This document shows positions 44,260 to 55,606 of a DNA stretch of 64,000 nt, one piece after another (position 1 is the stretch's first letter; each line of letters starts with the position of its first letter). Made by a program: the position numbers and the translations under genes. This DNA is from Megaustenia siamemsis. Taxonomy: Eukaryota; Mollusca; Gastropoda; Stylommatophora; Ariophantidae. The notes beneath the pieces are model-generated. The model was not told the DNA's origin, did not search any database, and worked only from the letters and a program-made list of their open reading frames with translations. The stretch lies in the NCBI GenBank assembly GCA_032433765.1, contig JAVIAB010000059.1, forward strand, positions 58,921,603 to 58,985,602. Direction: 5' to 3'.

Positions 44260-45151
44260 CATCATCATTGAGTGCCGTCTCCGCAACGAAGGTTGGCTAC
44301 CATGGAGCGCCATTTTGCTCTATCTCTTGCTTTGATGGTGCAGGTTGTCATCGGTTGATTTGTCCATCTTTTGATGTTACTCGTCCATGTTAATCTTGGT
44401 CTGCCTCTGCCTCTTTTACCTTGTATTTTCCCCTCCAGGATCACTTTCAGTAGGCTGTTGTGTCTTTTAACATGGCCTAAGAATCGCATTTGTCTTGTTC
44501 TAATTGTGTTCAGAAGTTCTCTTTTCATTTTTAGTTGTTTTAAGACTTTGTCATTTGTTTTCTTTTCCTTCCATCCAATTCTACCTATTCTTCTATATAT
44601 CCACATTTCAAAGGCTTCAATTCTCTGTTCTGTTTTCTTGTCTAATGTCCATGTTTCAGCACCATATAGGAATATTGAGAAGATGTAACATTTTGCTATT
44701 CTTAGTTTTAGCTCTGGTGTTATTTGTTTTGATGTTAGTATGTCCTTCATGACATTAAAATTACTTTTTGCCATTCCTATTCTTTTGTTTATTTCAGTTG
44801 TACATTTTCCATCACTGGTTATAGTATGTCCAAGGTAGTTATAGTTCTGAACTGTCTCAAGGTCTATTCCTTCAATTTTGATATCCACTTGTGGGTTTTG
44901 AGTATTTTCTTTGTTTATGATCATAGTTTTAGTCTTTTTGATATTCATATCTAGTCCATATTTTTTGCTTGTCGTGTTTATTTCATTAAGTAATTGTTGT
45001 AGGTCTTTAGGATTTTCTGCTAGTAGTACAGTATCGTCAGCATATCTTAGGTTATTGATTATCTTTCCATTAATTTGTAGGCCTGGCATCTCTATGATGT
45101 TTTTAAAGATTTGCTCAGTGTATAGATTGAACAAGCTTGGTGATAGGATGC
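44260..45151 (-). mobile_element. RTE family A insertion, 892 bp, with target duplication
   Basis: The longest clean family A copy. The minus strand is open without stop from about 45180 to 44265. Order: GCILSPSLFNLYTEQIFKNI, LRYADDTVLLAENP (catalytic YADD), MNIKKTKTMIINKEN, YNYLGHTITSDGKCTTEINK, CYIFSIFLYGAETWTLDKKT, EAFEMWIYRRIGRIGWKEKK, KGKRGRGRPRLTWTSNIKR-type tail, RSMVANLRCGDGTQ and a (TGA)n end. It is flanked by (ATCCT)AAGTTGTTT (44246-44259, 45152-45165); ATCCT may be microhomology. It is 5'-truncated just after the GCILSP box, so dead, but it is young because the frame is intact. Confidence 0.9.
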
Positions 45152-45229
45152 ATCCTAAGTTGTTTACATAAATAAAAAATAAACTTATTTGCTCATCAAG
45201 AAAGAAAGTCTTTTGATTCTTCTTCTTCT

Positions 45230-46010
45230 TCTTATATCCTTCCTCTGCTGCCGTTGGCGTCGAGGGGAGAAACAATCTGCGATTCTTTGCTCTTCTGTTG
45301 GCCTATTCTGATGTTATCCCTCCTAGCGACTCTAGTATTCCCTTTATCCATCTCCTTCTCGGTCTTCCTCTTAATCTGGCGTTTTCGTAGCGTTTATTTA
45401 AGGCTCTTTGAGTCATTGTTAGTTCTTTTTGTCTTGTTATGTGGTTGAACCAATTTATCTGTTGTTTCTTTATGTATTCGATGGCTGGTTCAATTTCGAG
45501 TTTCTTCCTCAGGTCAGTGTTTCTTACTCTGTCCCTTAAGCTGTTTCCTGTCATTCTTCTGACACATTTCATTTCGGTGGTCGTTATCTTTCTTATTGTT
45601 CTAGAGTCCAGCGTCCAATTCTGGCACTGATAGCACAGAGTTGGTAGAAAAATTGATTTGTATATTGCACTTTTTGCTTGCGTAGTTATTGCTTTGTTTT
45701 TCAACAGTGTTGATACTTGGCCTATAACTTGTCATACTTTGTTACACCTTATATCTATCTCTGTCTCTTGGTTATTGTCTTGTGTTAACGTGCTACCCAG
45801 ATATTTATTGTCTACTTGCTTCAAAGTTGTATTATCTATTATGATGTTTAGTTTTTCTTTCTTTCTCGCTATTGCCATTACTTCGGTTTTGCTTATGTTG
45901 ATCTTCATGTTGTATTATTTACAAGTGTTGTTTAGCCTGTTGATATGTTTTTGTAGGTCCTCAGTTGTTTCATGTATCAGAACTTGGTCGTCTGCAAATA
46001 GTCTTTTGAT
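45230..46010 (-). pseudogene. Non-LTR ORF2 C-terminal half (family C)
   Basis: The minus strand reads (with frame changes) KTEVMAIARKKEKLNIIIDN, YLGSTLTQDN, then in one frame (45303-45704) KNKAITTQAKSAIYKSIFLP, CQNWTLDSRTIRKITTTEMK, MTGNSLRDRVRNTDLRKKLE, RYENARLRGRPRRRWIKGI. The 3' end near 45230 is the RQR-rich tail. It is the best family C copy in the window. Confidence 0.82.
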
Positions 46011-46084
46011 TCCTTCCCATAAACACGATTACAATACCGTAGTAAATACTGCCGCATCAAAATAAACATTCTTCACAATTTGAC

Positions 46085-46715
46085 ATGTTGGTGTTTTTGT
46101 CCACGATGTCTATGGGGGATTTTATTTGGGTGTTGAGACAGGTGTTGTTGCATTCGATCTCGCGGAGGACGCGTACAACAGGGTACATCTGATTTCTTGA
46201 TGGCTCAACTGAACGCTCTCGATATCAGTCCAGTCCTTAACTGGATAAGAGCGGCCCTTTTCCAACGGAAAGTCGTTTTTAAATGCGGCACGTGGATTTT
46301 CGAACCTACAACCATAAATCACAGCCTACCACAGGGCTCGCCTCTTTCTCCAGTACTATTCAATGCCTACACTGTGAGGATAACGGGTGAGTATTGGGGG
46401 TCAAGGGAGGACTTTGGCTTAAGCTGATGTCGTTTTGTGTACAACGAAGGTAGAGATAGGGAGCAGGTCTCTAGAGAACTCCAAACTGAACTTACCAGTT
46501 TAAGCAGATGATGAGGCAGGGACATTAGTAAACTCGTCGAAGGCAGATGTGACATGGTTCTTCTTAAGCTGCCGATTTATCATCACACCAACACCAATGG
46601 GTTCAGAGGTGAGGGTCCACACATTACGGCACCTGGGAACCTACATTTTGATCGCAGTCTTGCTTTCCCCCAGCACACAGATCACGTGTTAACGAAGGCT
46701 AGGAAGCGCCTCTGA
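46085..46715 (+). pseudogene. Jockey-like reverse transcriptase fragment, second copy
   Basis: The plus strand reads (frame-shifted in places) an FDLEDAYNRV-type block (about 46152-46182), LMAQLNALDISPVLNWIRAA, LFQRKVVFKCGTWIFEPTTI, then the box LPQGSPLSPVLFNAYT. After the decayed catalytic region come NEGRDREQVSRELQTELTSL, then KLVEGRCDMVLLKLPIYHHT, HFDRSLAFPQHTDHVLTKAR and KRL, where the 74-bp array begins. It is a different copy from the 37.7-kb element, with the same domain order. Confidence 0.8.
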
Positions 46716-47375
46716 ACAATGAGTGTTAAATCATCATCTTCTTGTCCTCATGTACCAAGGACTGTTGGTTTCAGTCATTGAACCTCTGAACAATGAGGGT
46801 TAAACCATCATCTTCTCGTCAGACTGTAGCAAGGACTGATGGTTTCGGTCATCGAGCCTCTGAACAATGAGGGTTAAATCATCATCTTCTTGTCCGACTG
46901 TAGCAAGGACTGATGGTTTCGGTCATCGAGCCTCTGAACAATGAGGGTTAAATCGTCATCTTCTTGTCAGACCGTAGCAAGAACTGATGGTTTTAGTCAT
47001 TGAACCTCTGAACAATGAGGGTTAAATCATCATCTTCTTGTCCTCATGTACCAAGGACTGGTGGTTTCAGTCATTGACCTCTGAACAATGAGGGTTAAAT
47101 CATCATCTTCTTGTCCTCATGTACCAAAGACTGGTGGTTTCAGTCATTGAACCTCTGAACAATGAGAGTTAAATCATCATCTTCTTGTCAGACTGTAGCA
47201 AGGACTGATGGTTTCGGTCATCGAGCCTCTGAACAATGAGGGTTAAATCATCATCTTCTTGTCCTCATGTACCAAGGACTGGTGGTTTCAGTCATTGAAC
47301 CTCTGAACAATGAGGGTTAAATCATTATCTTCTTGTCCTCATGTACCAAGGACTGTTGGTTTCGGTCTTTGTGTA
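46716..47375. repeat. 74-bp minisatellite, about 9 copies, derived from reverse-transcriptase codons
   Basis: Unit CCTCTGAACAATGAGGGTTA, then AATCATCATCTTCTTGTCCT, then CATGTACCAAGGACTGGTGG, then TTTCAGTCATTGAA. The array starts directly behind the KARKRL codons of the reverse transcriptase. Its unit carries LMYQGLLVSVIEP, the Jockey-type thumb segment that corresponds to MHAVVLSVLDYG in the 56-bp array. Confidence 0.9.
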
Positions 47376-47555
47376 TGCACTGGTTTTTCTGTGCTAAAGT
47401 CGTGAGTACACATGTGTGAAAGGCACAGCCAATGGTAGCTAATTTTGTAGGTAACCGAGTTGCCAGTGTACTCTAGCATTTAGTTCTAGTGACAAGGTGC
47501 TGTGCCGAGAAGTACGGGTTCTATCCTGCTTCGGACCGTTTATTGTCCTTTGTTT

Positions 47556-47556
<1 letters not shown>
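47376..47556. other. Spacer with a possible tRNA-like B box
   Basis: ACGGGTTCTATCCTGC at about 47505 resembles a polymerase III B box, but no A box or SINE body could be matched. Confidence 0.25.
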
Positions 47557-47611
<55 letters not shown>

Positions 47612-47612
47612 G
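47557..47612. repeat. (GTT)n microsatellite
   Basis: About 18 GTT triplets. The poly-Gln frame on the minus strand is an artefact. Confidence 0.95.
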
Positions 47613-47684
47613 ATTATTTATTATTTTTTTCCAAGTGTTGTAACCAACCTTTTCCCCTGAAATAATTCGCTGGAACGTATCTAT

Positions 47685-47850
47685 CATGACAGCTACTCCT
47701 TACTCTTCTCTATCTTGCACGACGTGTTCAGTATCTGCAACAGTCAATCCCAGCTCGCTTATAATATCTTGCAGTCATCTACTTGGTCTTCCTATCTCTC
47801 GTTAACCGGCAACTGAGTCTACCATACTTTTCTTTTCTAGGTCTTTATGT
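47685..47850 (-). pseudogene. RTE-like C-terminal fragment (family E)
   Basis: The minus strand matches the 19575 and 33400 pieces in the DLQDIISELGLTVADTEHVV region. Decayed. Confidence 0.6.
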
Positions 47851-48149
47851 CGTGTTATATTACCGGAATATGTTCTTTTCTTTTTTATGTTCTTTATCAA
47901 ACAATTCTCTGGAACTTAGAGTTCTTGCAAAAATGACATATTTATTCTTTTCTCAATCCATTGCGGTCTGAGTTATCTTCTGTAACACCTGCAATCAAAC
48001 GAGCTGATGCGTTTTTCAGGAATCTGTTGATATGTTTCTTTGCGAAAAATACAGGCTCAGATAACCCAACAGTGTATTACTGTAGCAGTTTCATGCCATA
48101 TGTAGTAGAGTTGTTTTAATCTATCCGTGGCTATGTTCAACCTTTTTTT

Positions 48150-48530
48150 TGATTCTCACTTATAGACTTTCTGTTATTCGTTAATAAATAGTCATTACAT
48201 CGAAATCTCACAATTCTTTATAATACTGCATATGTCAGTTTCATGTATAAGTTTAATCTTTTGTATATTAATTATTGTTTATGTTGCATTACGATAGGGG
48301 AGATAATGTTTCCCACTATTGTATGAAGCTGAAGTTATCCATATCTCAAAGCCACTTATTGAGGTGGATAAATGGGATTATCGGTACCGTATCGCACTTG
48401 TGGTAGGCTGTGACCTCCAATTGTAAGAGCGTCTTATTGTTCTTTATTTCTCACACTTCTCTGACATTACTAATTATATTTTCTGCACAAATTTTGAGAT
48501 AACAAGATTCACCCCTGTCTATATGTGTCA
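48150..48530. other. No feature recognised
   Basis: AT-rich sequence before a family A fragment. Confidence 0.35.
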
Positions 48531-48534
48531 TCAT

Positions 48535-48985
48535 CATCATCATCATCACTGAGTGCCGTCTCCGCATCGAAGGTTGGCTACCATGGAGCGTCATTCCACT
48601 CTGTCTCTTGCTTTGATGGTGCAGATTGTCATAGCTTGACTTGTCCATCTTTTGATGTCCCTCGTCCATGTTAGTCTTGGTCTGCCTCCGCCTCTTTTAC
48701 CTTGTATTGTCCCTTCCAAGATTACTTTTAGTAGGCTGTTGTGTCTTTTAACATGCCCCACAAAATTTCATATGTCTTCTTCTAATTGTGTTTAGTAGTT
48801 CTCTTTTCATTTTTAGTTGTGTTAAAACTTCATCGTTTGTTTTCTTTTCCTTTCATCCAATTCTACCTATTCTTCTATATATCCACATTTCGAAGGCTTC
48901 AATTTTCTGTTCTGTTTTCTTGTCTAATGTTCCTGTTACTGCACCATATAGGAATATTGAGAAGATGTAACATTTTGCTTTTTTG
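48535..48985 (-). pseudogene. RTE family A 3' fragment
   Basis: A (CAT)n triplet tail at 48531-48549, then the reverse complement of the family A end (GAGTGCCGTCTCCGCATCGA). The minus strand encodes a decayed GRGRPRLTW.., MKRELLNTIRR and EAFEMWIYRRIGRIG region. 5'-truncated. Confidence 0.8.
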
Positions 48986-49166
48986 TATATAACAGAATTG
49001 TCATTCAATGCAGCGACAATCCTATAGTTGGCTAATACTTAATTTCATTGATTAGAATACTCGCCCCCATTTGTTATATTGATTCTTTAAAACAAAAATA
49101 GTATAACAAGTGAAAAGTGTAGATTCACAATGAAAGCACCGTGGGCAAACTGACTAGAAATGAGAA

Positions 49167-49261
49167 AAGTTGAAAACCCTTGTGTGTAGAGTAATTCCTA
49201 GAGATAAATAGCTCTTGGTCTAATCAGAACATATCAGTCACGACAATCCATGATCAGAAGT
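49167..49261 (+). promoter_or_regulatory. Conserved upstream block of LRR copy 4
   Basis: AAGTTGAAAACCCTTG at 49167, TCAGTC 67 bases later (49234) and AA|GTGACA another 26 bases on (49260). The layout equals that of the block before copy 3 and differs by one base from that before copy 2. It lies 4.2 kb before the copy 4 ATG. Confidence 0.45.
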
Positions 49262-49649
49262 GACAACATAATTGTTAGATAAAGTTTTCTTCGGAAGACG
49301 TAAGTAATAGTCAGATTTATATCTTTACATTAGGAGCTTTTATTACTGGCTTATATAGTTATGTAATCTTTCATATACACAAACACACAGAGAAATTTAC
49401 ACATATATATCCTTTCTCCCTCGCTCTAACTGTCGTTCTCTCTATCACTGTCTACATACCTTCGGCTCTCTCTAATTCAATTTATGTCTGAGACTTTGTC
49501 CTATTCTATTTACTCACTAAAATGTGCTCTCAAATTTTATTCAAATCCAAAGTTCTCTCCTTTCCTCTCTTTTCACGATCTCGTGGTATTTAAACATACA
49601 CACACGCACACACATACATATATATTGAGTTATTGAGTTATTTGCGGGT

Positions 49650-49960
49650 CATCATCATTGCACTCCGAACATGTCCATAGGTGCTCAGATCCCCTCCTCA
49701 GCAATTCCCTCAGTGTCAGCGACTGACGACTCCAGTTCTATGTTGGTTGATAAGTCTTCTTACACGGCCACCAAGTTTCTCATTTCTGGCTGTGCCCATC
49801 TTAACTCCCATTTCCATCATCCGAAGAAGTGACGTTGATCTGTGTTTGTCGAAGTCCTGTGCTCTTCCCACATCTCGGAGGGCATTGATGATATCCGCCC
49901 GATCCATCGGTTGCCCGTCCTCAACGACAGCGCAGCTAGCCAACCTGTCCGCTCTCTCAT
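49650..49960 (-). pseudogene. Jockey-like RNase H C-terminal fragment
   Basis: The minus strand reads MASCAVVEDGQPMDRADIIN, ALRDVGRAQDFDKHRSTSLL, INQHRTGVVSR, then a C-terminal LLRRGSEHLWTCSECNDDDP. The ASCAVVEDGQPM part follows the NERADRLAS motif of RNase H in related elements (intact at 50605-51078). Confidence 0.72.
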
Positions 49961-49962
49961 TA

Positions 49963-49972
49963 TATATATATA

Positions 49973-50014
<42 letters not shown>
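49963..50014. repeat. (TA)n microsatellite
   Basis: About 26 TA dinucleotides with one TCTA interruption. It sits at the truncated end of the RNase H fragment. Confidence 0.95.
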
Positions 50015-50018
<4 letters not shown>

Positions 50019-50069
50019 TCACTAAATCCTCTAGTTTCTTATCTTTGCTCTTCATCTTACGTCTTCTCC

Positions 50070-50550
50070 TTCTTCTTCTTCTTCTTTCTTCTTTATCCTT
50101 CCTCCATTGCCGTTGGCGTCGACGGGAGCTACAATCTGCGATTCTTTGCTCTTCTGTTGGCCTCTCCTGGTGATATCCCTCCTAGTTACTCTAGTATTCC
50201 CTTTAGCCATCTCTTTCTCGGTCTTCCTCTTAATCTGGCGTTTTCGTAGCGTTTGTTAGTGGCTCTTTGAGTCATTGTTACTTCTTTTTGTCTTGTTATG
50301 TGCCGGAACAATTTATCTATTGTTTCTTTATGTATTCGATGGCTGGTTCAATTTCGAGTTTCTTCCTCAGGTCGGTGTCTCTTGCTCTATCCCTTAAACT
50401 GTTTCCTGTCATTCTTCTGACACATTTCATTTCTGTGGTCGTTATCTTTCTTATTGTTCTAGAGTCCAGCGTCCAATTCTGGCACTGATAGCACCGAGTT
50501 GGTAGAAACATTGATTTGTATATTGCCCTTTTTGCTTCCGTAGTTATTGC
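50070..50550 (-). pseudogene. Non-LTR C-terminal fragment (family C)
   Basis: The minus strand reads LPTRCYQCQNWTLDSRTIRK, MTGNSLRDRARDTDLRKKLE and a decayed RLRGRPRKRW tail. Very close to 45230-45660, so it is a recent relative. Confidence 0.8.
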
Positions 50551-50604
50551 TTTCTTACTTTATTATCTAAATATAAGCGTTAGTTGATGTTCTATAGATC
50601 TATG

Positions 50605-51078
50605 TTCATTATTTGCGGGGCATCATCATTGGATGATTCCAACATGTCCATAGATGCTCAGATCCCCCTCAGCAAGTCTCGTAGTGTCCAACAACTGACG
50701 ACTCCAGTTCTGTGTTGGTTGATAAGACCTCTTATACGCCCACAAAGTTTCTCATATTTGGCTGTACCCACTCAACACCCATCTCTTTGATCCGATGAAG
50801 TGACGTGGACTCGTGGTTGTCAAAGTTGTGTGCCCTTCCCCCATTACGGGGGCATTAATAATGATGTCCGCCTGATCCATTGGTTGACCGTCTTCAAAGA
50901 CAGCGCAGCTAGCCAATTTGTTCGCTCTTTCATTTCCCCGTATTCCCGCATGTCCAGGGACATAGACAAAAGTGCCTCTACGTATTGTTGATTTCTGCAA
51001 TGACTCTATACATTGCCTGCATACAGAGCCTGCTTCCATCTTTCTTATCTTTCTCATTGAATTATTTAGTATGTTCAT
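50605..51078 (-). pseudogene. Jockey-like RNase H domain fragment
   Basis: The minus strand is open from 51078 to 50752. SMRKIRKMEAGSVCRQCIES, then the RNase H core FVYVPGHAGIRGNERANKLA (H-x-G...N-E-A motif), then ASCAVFEDGQPMDQAD. After a frame change, a decayed tail matches 49650-49760. It is 5'-truncated before the first RNase H motifs. Confidence 0.8.
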
Positions 51079-51267
51079 TTAATGTAGAATATATATCTCA
51101 ATTGATATGGAACTAAACTACATATTTAATTTAAGGAAAATAGTCTTTAAACGTAAATAAACTTTAAAATAAAGAGCGCCAATAATAAATATATAAAAAA
51201 ATTAAGTACTACTCAAACGAAAAAAAAGTGATTACACTCGTAATTAATCAAAGTACGGGATTATGTA

Positions 51268-51690
51268 ACGTTGTGCTACCAATGGCAGACCTGGACCCTA
51301 GATGCAAGAACAATAAGCAAAATAACCTCTACAGAGATGAAATGTGTTAGAGGAATGACAGGAAATAGTCTGAGAGATAAGATCAGAAATGAAGAACTGA
51401 GAAAAAGCTAGGAATAGCCCCCGCCATAGAATATATAAGGAAACAACAGATAAAATGGTTTGGCCACGTGACAAGGCAGAAAGAACAAAACACAACACAA
51501 CGAGCCTTCAACAAACGTTGTGAGAACACCAGACCCAAGAGTCGACACGAAAAAGATAGGTCGATGGAATATTAGAAGCACTAGGAAACATAACAGCAGC
51601 AGAGGCGAACAGAAGAGCAAAAGACCGCAAACTATATCTCCCCTCGACCCTGAAAGGCAGATGAGGAAGGAAAGAAGAAGAAGGAGAAGA
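51268..51690 (+). pseudogene. Non-LTR C-terminal fragment (family C), plus strand
   Basis: The plus strand reads a WQTWTLDARTISKITSTEMK block, GMTGNSLRDKIRNEELRK, then after frameshifts the CENTRPK region and PLDPERQMRKERRRRRRH at the 3' end. Repeat R1 copy 4 starts directly after it. Confidence 0.78.
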
Positions 51691-51692
51691 CA

Positions 51693-52000
51693 TGATTATG
51701 GTTATTCGAAGGTCCCATTATCACAGCAAATGAATGGAAATCCATAATTGCTCAACCGCCCGTGTCTGTGGAATCATCCGAATTAATATCTCATCGAATA
51801 TCTAAACAAAGAAAGGCAGTTGCAGTTCTCATCGTAGCATATACAACACACTTCAAAAGACATAAGGCGCCTCCGCACCGAATTGAACGCATATGAACTG
51901 TCCTTCGTCATACGATACCATCATTCATCTTAAGCAATCTGAATATAGAAACACCATCTGGATGAAACACACAGCTCACGGTGTGCACAGATCACTACTC
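51693..52000 (+). repeat. Unclassified dispersed repeat R1, copy 4
   Basis: It begins GATTATGGTTATTCGAAGGTC, then ATTATCACAGCAAATGAATGG (GITANELKS region), and continues to CACAGCTCACGGTGTGCACAG, shared with copy 1. Its left border coincides with the end of a family C element. Confidence 0.6.
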
Positions 52001-52497
52001 AGTAGCTCCGGCAGCAAGCTGGACTTGGAATATGAGGAAACTGAAACAGAAATATTTTTCAGGCAATGACTCTACGGTTCCCTGTCGCCTATCCGCCACA
52101 TTGACCTGTATTCCAATGATCATGTTAGTGATTTTGTCCTGCAGAAACAACGGTACTCGGGGAAATACAGACCTTGAAGACGATGGTTTGAGGAGTAAAC
52201 GAACATATAATATATTGGCACAAAAATATCAATTTGAAAATGAGCCAACTATGACGGTCTCCTCAATGGTCTGTCAGATCTGACACCGTGCTACCATATC
52301 AATTAGTAGATGATGTTACCCTAAAGATAGGTTTCATGCGTTTAAATCTGAGCAGAAGTACACAAATTATGGAGCCTAGGTCATGCAAATGTGCACATCG
52401 TTTTTTCCTCGATGGTTATCAGTATTTAGAGGAGATAGTCGGAACACCAATGGGTGTGTCTGGAGTGCAGTAAAGATGATCTTAAATATAGATAAAC
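52001..52497. other. No feature recognised
   Basis: Two short open frames (51981-52283, 52288-52473) show no family resemblance. The sequence could be the remainder of the element containing R1. Confidence 0.35.
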
Positions 52498-52499
52498 AT

Positions 52500-52945
52500 C
52501 ATCATCATCAAGTGCCATGCCTTCTGGCGTAGATGCTCATATCTCGCACTACTTTCGATCTCGATAGTTATTTATCATTTCTGTTGTTGATTTTCTGCCA
52601 AGCCATTCTCTTAAGCTGAATGGTATTTTCTCTCTTTGTTTCCCTCTATCACTTCTTCCTTCAGTTTTCTCAGTTGTCACAATATATTCCAACTGTTCTC
52701 CTCTCATTACATGACTAAAATGTATGATCATTTCTTCCTAATATTGGAAATTAGCTTTCGTTTTTCTTTGGCCTGTTTCAGAATGTTTTCATTACTCTTC
52801 TTAGCTGTCCATGGTATTCTCAACATTCTTCTGTAAAACCACATTTCTACAGACTCCAGTGATTTCCTTGTCTGTTGTCCTATTGTCCATGATTCACATC
52901 CATATGTTAAGACTGGCTCTACATAACATTTAGGAACTCTTGAGA
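52500..52945 (-). pseudogene. RTE family B 3' fragment
   Basis: A triplet tail at 52498-52510, then the reverse complement of the family B end. The minus strand encodes CYVEPVLTYGCESWTIGQQT, VEMWFYRRMLRIPWTAKKSN and a decayed FSHVMRGEQLEYIVTTEK. 5'-truncated. Confidence 0.82.
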
Positions 52946-52988
52946 ATATATAATATAAACATAATAATATAGTAATATATATTATATA

Positions 52989-52997
<9 letters not shown>

Positions 52998-53028
<31 letters not shown>
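52998..53028. repeat. (TAA)n microsatellite
   Basis: About ten TAA triplets after a TA-rich stretch. Confidence 0.9.
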
Positions 53029-53029
<1 letters not shown>

Positions 53030-53030
53030 T

Positions 53031-53410
53031 AACACAATGAAATTTAAGTTCGCGCATTGAATGGGACAATTTTTTTTGTTTGTTTTAAATACTAATTTTC
53101 CAAAAGGAAGAGCAAACAACGCTCATTAAAAGAAAATGAAAATACAAATAATTCTAAAACCACTAGACATTTAGAGAAATAAAAACTAACATTTCAGATA
53201 AAAAATGTAAAGTGAACGTTTCTTAAACTAATAAAGGTATTAAAAGCTCTAACTAAAATAGGTAAAATAAACATTATTATTTCAATAAAATAAATAATTT
53301 TTGATACTCAAGCAAACAAAATGAATGTATCCAAAAAATTACCAATCAGTCAGAAGTAAACAAAGAACCTAACACCTTGTTATCACGTTCTCACAGTCAA
53401 CAGGTAAAAC
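53031..53410. other. Upstream region of LRR copy 4 exon 1
   Basis: AT-rich, no element recognised. It ends CACGTTCTCACAG, 14 nt before the ATG, a candidate acceptor for a 5' untranslated intron as in copies 2 and 3. Confidence 0.35.
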
Positions 53411-53485
53411 ATGAGCTGCACACTTTTATTCTTCATGCTTGGATTGATGTCATCGCTGGTACTAGCAAATGATTGTCCGTATCAG
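53411..53485 (+). CDS. LRR copy 4, exon 1 (signal peptide)
   Basis: ATG at 53411; 25 codons MSCTLLFFMLGLMSSLVLA then NDCPYQ, donor GTATAA. Same length, phase and DCPY end as copies 2 and 3; it shares the MSC start with copy 3. The rest of the gene beyond exon 2 is outside the window. Confidence 0.85.
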
Positions 53486-53534
53486 GTATAATGTATAGGA
53501 TGAAATATATTTAACTATATTTAGACTATAGATA

Positions 53535-53838
<304 letters not shown>

Positions 53839-53861
53839 TTTTCACTCTTACTCGTCCACAG

Positions 53862-53969
53862 AAATGTGTCTGTTCAAATATAGAGATCAACTGTCGTTAT
53901 GAAGCTTTGACAGAGATGCCACGCCTATATGGTAATGACAATACAACTGGAAGATTGTTAGGGTTAGAC
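53862..53969 (+). CDS. LRR copy 4, exon 2 (LRR N-terminal cap)
   Basis: 108 nt between acceptor ACTCGTCCACAG and donor GTAAGT. It encodes KCVCSNIEINCRYEALTEMP and onward to GRLLGLD. The LRRNT cysteines are kept. It is the most diverged exon 2 of the three, but exactly the same length. Confidence 0.85.
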
Positions 53970-54106
53970 GTAAGTAACTATATATTTTCCCCTCTTTACA
54001 GCTGCATGCTGAAGCGGTTTTTGTTAATGAGATCATCTCACCACTGTTAACATTTGTCCGATACATAAAACAGTAGTTTTTCTTCTTATTTTTGTAATAT
54101 TGAAGT

Positions 54107-54630
<524 letters not shown>

Positions 54631-55152
54631 TCCATCTGCCCATCCATCCATCCATCCATCTGCCCATCCATCCATCCATCCATCTGCCCATCCATCCATC
54701 CGTCCATCCATCCATCCATCCATCCATCAGCCCATCCATCATTCCATCCATCTGCCCATCCATCCATCCAGCCACCCACCCACCCACCCATCCATCTGGC
54801 CATCCATCCATCCAGCCACCCACCCACCCACCCATCCATCCATCCATCTGCCCATCCAGCCACCCACCCATCCATCCATCCATCCATTCATCCACCCACC
54901 CACCCATCCATCCATCCATCCGCCCATCCAGCCACCCACCCATCCATCCATCCGCCCATCCAGCCACCCACCCACCCACCCATCCATCTGCCCATCCATC
55001 CGCCCTTCCAGCCACCCACCCACCCATCCATCCATCCATCCATCCGCCCATCCAGCCACCCACCCATCCATCCATCCATCCATCAATCCATCCATCCATC
55101 CATCCATCCATCCATCCATCCATCCATCCATCCATCCATCCATCCATCCATT
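54631..55152. repeat. (CATC/CACC/CTGC)n degenerate tetranucleotide array
   Basis: Continuation of the CTAT array as CCAT units with CACC, CTGC and CAGC variants in blocks, about 520 bp. Open on both strands (His-Pro-Ser-Ile and Asp-Gly-Trp-Met frames), but not coding. Confidence 0.97.
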
Positions 55153-55606
55153 CTGTTACTCACTGTGTTATTCTTGGCCCCTATTTTCTACAGACTAAAT
55201 GTTGATTTATTCAATTATCTAAGTTGTCCAATATTTTTTTTCAGTGGCTATAATCTCCGCATCTGCTGATTACTGTTTACTCATATACTGGGATTAATTC
55301 CTTTCTAATCTCTAATTTATTGGTTCATTTTCAGCCTTTACGCAGTGACATAATAACATATTCATGTTGTTTTAGAATCATCGCAAAAATGTGTTTGCTA
55401 GGTTGTGTCCTCTTTGATATATTTCTCTTCATTTCATTTTTCATTATTTTCTCACTCACTTTTGAGCGTCGATTGGAGAACTAGTTTATGACTATTTGTT
55501 CTTGATGGTTGTCACTTTTTCCTACTGCCGTTTGTTGCATTCTCTTCCTTTCTTCCTCTTTTATGTAGCTGTTGATGCCTTTAAGCGCCGCATAGAAAAG
55601 AGGTTG
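55153..55606. other. Spacer with a weak family C trace
   Basis: AT-rich intron sequence. GAGCGTCGATTGGAGAACTA at about 55464 resembles the minus-strand 3' end of family C (GCGTCGAGTGGAGATATTAG at 22338), but the rest is not matched. Confidence 0.35.

Noticed and set aside
47500..47520. Extra SINE at a B-box-like GGTTCTATCCTGC
   Set aside because: No A box, body or target duplication could be matched.
47439..47687. Poly-glutamine protein on the minus strand
   Set aside because: Antisense of a (GTT)n microsatellite with no surrounding coding signal.
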